Source: a virus | Length of the DNA stretch: 22,910 nucleotides | IMG/VR virus record: IMGVR_UViG_3300025120_014484 | Coordinates: 1-22,910 of that record | Reading direction: 5' to 3' (one strand) | Shown: positions 20,583-22,910 of the stretch, in pieces | Numbering within the stretch: position 1 is the first letter of the stretch | Layout: each line of letters begins with the position of its first letter | Translations under genes and position numbers: made by a program | The notes under the pieces: generated by a model | Told to the model about the DNA's origin: nothing | Database searches by the model: none | Seen by the model: the letters and a program-made list of their open reading frames with translations, nothing else

Positions 20583-21539
20583 ATGGCACATCAAGTAGAA
20601 ACAATGGCGTATGCGGGTCAGGTCCCATGGCATGGATTAGGTGTACCCGTCAGCAATGACTTAACACCAGTTCAAATGATGGACAAAGCTGAACTGAATT
20701 GGTCAGTCCGTGAAGTCGAATCATTTATCGAGTTTGATGGTAAGCGTATGCCAACAGGTCAAAAGTCTTTGGTTCGTGAAACAGACGGTAAGATCCTGAC
20801 TAACGTTGGTGAAAACTGGAATCCAGTTCAGAATGAAAAAGCTTTTGACTTCTTCTCTGAGTTTGTAATGTCAGGCGATATGGAGATGCATACAGCTGGT
20901 TCACTCAAAGGTGGACAGATGGTATGGGCATTGGCCAAAGTCAAGGATTCATTTGAAATCCTCGGTGGCGATCGTATCGATTCATACCTTCTTTTTTCTA
21001 ATCCACACCAGTATGGCAAGTCAATTGACATTCGCTTTACTCCTATCCGTGTGGTATGCAACAACACTCTTTCTTACTCGCTTGAGTCAAAGACAGATAA
21101 CTCTGTAAGAGTTGGCCATCGAGTAGAGTTTGATGCATCAAGTGTTAAGAATGCATTAGGCATTGCAGCAAAGAAAATGAATACATATAGTGATGTAGCT
21201 CAGTTCCTTGCTGGTAAGCGATTCACTAATGACTCTTATATTGAATACCTTAACACCGTATTCCCTCGTACCGCAGACAAACGTGTACAAGGGAAAGGAC
21301 TCTCTGTTGATACTCTATCACGTAATGCAAAACTTGCATATGATGCATTAGAGACTCAGCCGGGTGCAGAATACGGTGAAGGTTCATGGTGGCAAGCATT
21401 CAATTCAGTTACCTTTATTACAGATCACGTACAGGGTCGTAATTCAGATAATCGGTTGTATTCATCATGGTTCGGCGGAAACCAAGTCCGCAAAACAAAA
21501 GCACTATCGTCAGCAATTGAATATGCAGAAGTAGCCTAA
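20583..21539 (+). CDS. DUF932 phage/plasmid-like protein
   Basis: A 318-residue protein of the DUF932 family (TIGR03299-like), common in phages and plasmids, with unknown biochemistry. Typical parts are the start AHQVETMAYAGQVPWHGLG, the repeated 'W.P...E.F.F' pattern (ENWNPVQNEKAFDFFSEF), LLFSNPHQYGKSIDIRFTPIRVVCNNTL, and the C-terminal SWWQAFNSVTFITDH. Members are thought to act in DNA metabolism or mobile-element replication, without a proven role. The start is ATG 20583 after AAGGAG (20570-20575). An in-frame ATG at 20535 sits within the preceding gene and has no binding site. It lies in the early gene set next to the KOW-like protein. Confidence 0.88.
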   Translation: MAHQVETMAYAGQVPWHGLGVPVSNDLTPVQMMDKAELNWSVREVESFIEFDGKRMPTGQKSLVRETDGKILTNVGENWNPVQNEKAFDFFSEFVMSGDMEMHTAGSLKGGQMVWALAKVKDSFEILGGDRIDSYLLFSNPHQYGKSIDIRFTPIRVVCNNTLSYSLESKTDNSVRVGHRVEFDASSVKNALGIAAKKMNTYSDVAQFLAGKRFTNDSYIEYLNTVFPRTADKRVQGKGLSVDTLSRNAKLAYDALETQPGAEYGEGSWWQAFNSVTFITDHVQGRNSDNRLYSSWFGGNQVRKTKALSSAIEYAEVA

Positions 21540-21553
21540 GGAGGGCTTATATT

Positions 21554-22054
21554 ATGAATGATAATCTATGTGAAGAAATTAGACAATATCTAAAAAAAGA
21601 AGCTACATTTTCTGGTACTAAAGTTACAACAAAACAACTTGGCATGCTTATGGGTCTGTTAAAACCTAATCAAGTTGGTGCTAATTCTGATAATAGAATG
21701 GAAACTATAATTGGTGATGAATTACGCAGGCTAAGACATAAAAAATGTAAAGGTAGAAAACGTACTAACGACACCAGTAAACATGCACATATGGCATATG
21801 AACATGGCTTTGAAGTAAAAGTAGCATCATATAAATCTGAAAATTCACAAGGTGGCAGGAGACCTGCTATTCTATGGAAGATTAAAAAAATACAAAAAAG
21901 TTTAGAAAACTTTATGATAGAACAACCTATGTCTGAAACGATAGTAGAAAAATGTCCTATATCTAAATCATTAGTACTTGAAGCTATGCATTCTTTAACA
22001 ATCGATGAAGTTTATGAAGTGCTAGGTGAAAAGTTAAAAGAAATTGCGGCATAA
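21554..22054 (+). CDS. Basic protein, unknown (166 aa)
   Basis: A 166-residue basic protein I do not recognise. ATG 21554 follows AAGGAGGG (21538-21545) well. The N-terminus is helical (LCEEIRQYLKKEATF), a middle basic patch (RRLRHKKCKGRKRTND) suggests nucleic-acid binding, and a final helical region (ISKSLVLEAMHSLTIDEVYEVLGEKL) resembles a small interaction domain, possibly with a winged-helix feel around residues 5-75. No membrane segment is present. The TAA stop overlaps the ATG of the small lipoprotein gene by one base (TAATG). A regulator or DNA-binding accessory protein is a reasonable guess but unproven. Confidence 0.74.
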   Translation: MNDNLCEEIRQYLKKEATFSGTKVTTKQLGMLMGLLKPNQVGANSDNRMETIIGDELRRLRHKKCKGRKRTNDTSKHAHMAYEHGFEVKVASYKSENSQGGRRPAILWKIKKIQKSLENFMIEQPMSETIVEKCPISKSLVLEAMHSLTIDEVYEVLGEKLKEIAA

Positions 22055-22197
22055 TGCGGGTTGTATTTAGTATACTGATAGTAGTCTCTATGAGTGGTTG
22101 TACTGCCATAGAGACTAGTAGTCAGTTATATCAAATGTGTAAATATCAGGACAAGTGTCCTATAGAAGTAGTTGGTAACTGGTTAGGTGGTGGTTAA
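22054..22197 (+). CDS. Small lipoprotein (47 aa)
   Basis: A 47-residue protein with a lipoprotein signal: a hydrophobic stretch (VVFSILIVVSM) and a lipobox-like MSGC with Cys16, so about 32 residues remain after processing. The mature part has two further cysteines (MCKYQDKC). The start overlaps the previous stop (TAATG) and the stop touches the next GTG. Small outer-membrane lipoproteins of phages often serve as o-spanins or as superinfection-exclusion factors; neither role is shown here. It sits beside a membrane protein, which keeps a lysis-like pair possible. Confidence 0.62.
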   Translation: MRVVFSILIVVSMSGCTAIETSSQLYQMCKYQDKCPIEVVGNWLGGG

Positions 22198-22629
22198 GTG
22201 TACCGCGTTAAAGGATACTTTAGAGATCATACTGTAGTTCGATATTTTATTGATCAGTACGATGCTATAGAGTTTAAAGACATAGTGGATGCTCACTATC
22301 CACTAAAAGTAACATATGAAAAGGGAGTTTATCCAGTGAGAACATTTGTAGTTAATGGTTGGAATGCTGTAATGGATGACAAACGAAATCCACTCAGTAA
22401 TATTCCAGATCTTCAAGTACGGCACTTAGTAATGCAAGTGTTGGCTTGGATGTGGTGTATTGTATTTGCGTTTATCGTTGGTAGTTGGACAGCATTTGGT
22501 GTAAGTGTTATCGGACATGTTATTCTACTTGCAGCTATTGCAATTACTGTTGGAACATTTGAAACAGCCAGACGAGCTCCACAATATTTCGGTGGACTTG
22601 GTCGAGGCAATGGTGGAGAACACGAATGA
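22198..22629 (+). CDS. Membrane protein with N-terminal cytoplasmic-type domain, unknown
   Basis: A 143-residue protein. The first 75 residues form a soluble alpha/beta-like domain (VKGYFRDHTVVRYFIDQYDAIEFKDIVDAHY), then two close membrane segments follow (VLAWMWCIVFAFIVGSW and VIGHVILLAAIAITVG), and the tail is glycine-rich and short. The start is GTG 22198, right after the preceding stop; a weak GGTGG lies upstream. I do not recognise the family. It is placed between a lipoprotein and a small coiled-coil protein, so the three may act together at the membrane. The end overlaps the next gene by ATGA. Confidence 0.65.
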   Translation: MYRVKGYFRDHTVVRYFIDQYDAIEFKDIVDAHYPLKVTYEKGVYPVRTFVVNGWNAVMDDKRNPLSNIPDLQVRHLVMQVLAWMWCIVFAFIVGSWTAFGVSVIGHVILLAAIAITVGTFETARRAPQYFGGLGRGNGGEHE

Positions 22630-22826
22630 GAAGTGTAGATAGAGATGTAAAGGCTATGGCACAAGGTATCGATGCAATTAATAAAGAGATAGATATTTTA
22701 ACTAGTAATATTAAAATACATAAAGCAGAACGCATGAGACTTGAAAGGTTATCTGCAGTCAAGAGTCAATTAATAGATAATCCTAAAGACTGTGCAAAAT
22801 TGGTGAAACGATACAAGGAAATGTAA
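22626..22826 (+). CDS. Small coiled-coil protein (66 aa)
   Basis: A 66-residue highly charged protein with helical heptad character (IDAINKEIDILTSNIKIHKAERMRLERL), probably a short coiled coil. The ATG at 22626 overlaps the previous stop by ATGA, which supports real translation. One cysteine is present near residue 56 and no membrane segment. Its partner may be the membrane protein just upstream. It is followed by another gene one base after its stop. Confidence 0.66.
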   Translation: MRSVDRDVKAMAQGIDAINKEIDILTSNIKIHKAERMRLERLSAVKSQLIDNPKDCAKLVKRYKEM

Positions 22827-22827
22827 A

Positions 22828-22910
22828 ATGAACGACGGCCCTTTGAAATCAGCACTTGACAACTTATCGAGTCAAGGTGTAATTAGACGTGAATTAGTCA
22901 CGTATAAAAT
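22828..22910 (+). CDS. Start of a gene cut by the window edge
   Basis: An open frame begins at ATG 22828, one base after the previous stop, with AAGGAA upstream at 22815-22820. Twenty-seven codons are visible (MNDGPLKSALDNLSSQGVIR then RELVTYK) without a stop. The pattern looks soluble and helical. Too little is present to suggest a function. Confidence 0.6.
   Translation, partial: MNDGPLKSALDNLSSQGVIRRELVTYK

Noticed and set aside
1-22910. CRISPR arrays, insertion sequences, integrase, rRNA or ordinary tRNA genes
   Set aside because: I looked for direct repeats, terminal inverted repeats, transposase-like motifs and cloverleaf patterns and saw none apart from the promoter and tmRNA repeats described.

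Overview
This window looks like part of the genome of a large T4-like (myovirus-type) phage of a marine alphaproteobacterium, possibly a SAR11 or roseobacter relative. The phage call rests on a UvsX recombinase, a gp41/DnaB-type replicative helicase, a ThyX thymidylate synthase, a C5-cytosine DNA methyltransferase, a SleB-type wall hydrolase, a DUF3310-like and a DUF932-like protein, dense gene packing with ATGA/TAATG overlaps, and many very small genes. The host guess rests mainly on a circularly permuted (two-piece) tmRNA of the alphaproteobacterial kind, whose tag starts ANDN. AT-rich sequence and betaine and carboxylate transport genes fit an oligotrophic marine host. No rRNA, tRNA, insertion sequence, integrase or CRISPR array was seen.

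Layout. (1) Bases 1-2942: a coupled trio of GT-B glycosyltransferase (5' end outside the window), short-chain epimerase/dehydratase and C5-cytosine methyltransferase, possibly a DNA-base decoration cassette. (2) 2915-6581: replication and nucleotide genes, uvsX, a small acidic ORF, gp41-type helicase, a small ORF and thyX. (3) 6616-7722: a small gene, a secreted cell-wall hydrolase and a DUF3310-like gene behind a strong promoter. (4) 7637-8337, minus strand: two small coupled membrane proteins. (5) 8475-8700: permuted tmRNA. (6) 8722-19412: a block of cargo (auxiliary metabolic) genes. It holds a Rieske-oxygenase homologue lacking its Fe-S ligands, a secreted protein, a miniature and a full-length adenylate-forming enzyme, two poorly known proteins, a DUF6356-like membrane protein, a SAM methyltransferase, the permease (TctA) and receptor (TctC-like) of a tripartite carboxylate transporter, a split radical SAM/SPASM pair, a 2-oxoglutarate oxygenase on the minus strand, and a ProX/OpuAC-type betaine-binding protein with its own promoter and terminator. 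(7) 19478-22910: small early-type genes behind two further copies of the phage promoter, including a 23-residue hydrophobic peptide, a SWIM-like zinc finger, a fragment resembling DNA ligase domain Ia, a DUF932 protein and a small lipoprotein.

How the genes may work together. Regions 1-3 and 7 look like phage core and early functions, tied together by a shared promoter with TGTACA or TTTACA, a 17-base spacer and GGTATAATAG, followed in four copies by a palindrome ATAG-nn-CTAT. Region 6 looks like a host-reprogramming module. Binding proteins and a permease could capture carboxylates and quaternary amines, and adenylating, acyl/methyl-transfer, radical SAM and oxygenase enzymes could act on the imported or a cellular compound. 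The pathway is an inference; no substrate can be read from the sequence. The most unusual points are the phage permuted tmRNA, the Rieske-less oxygenase, TctA plus TctC without TctB, the order-swapped split radical SAM/SPASM enzyme, the mini adenylating enzyme, and the palindromic promoter family.
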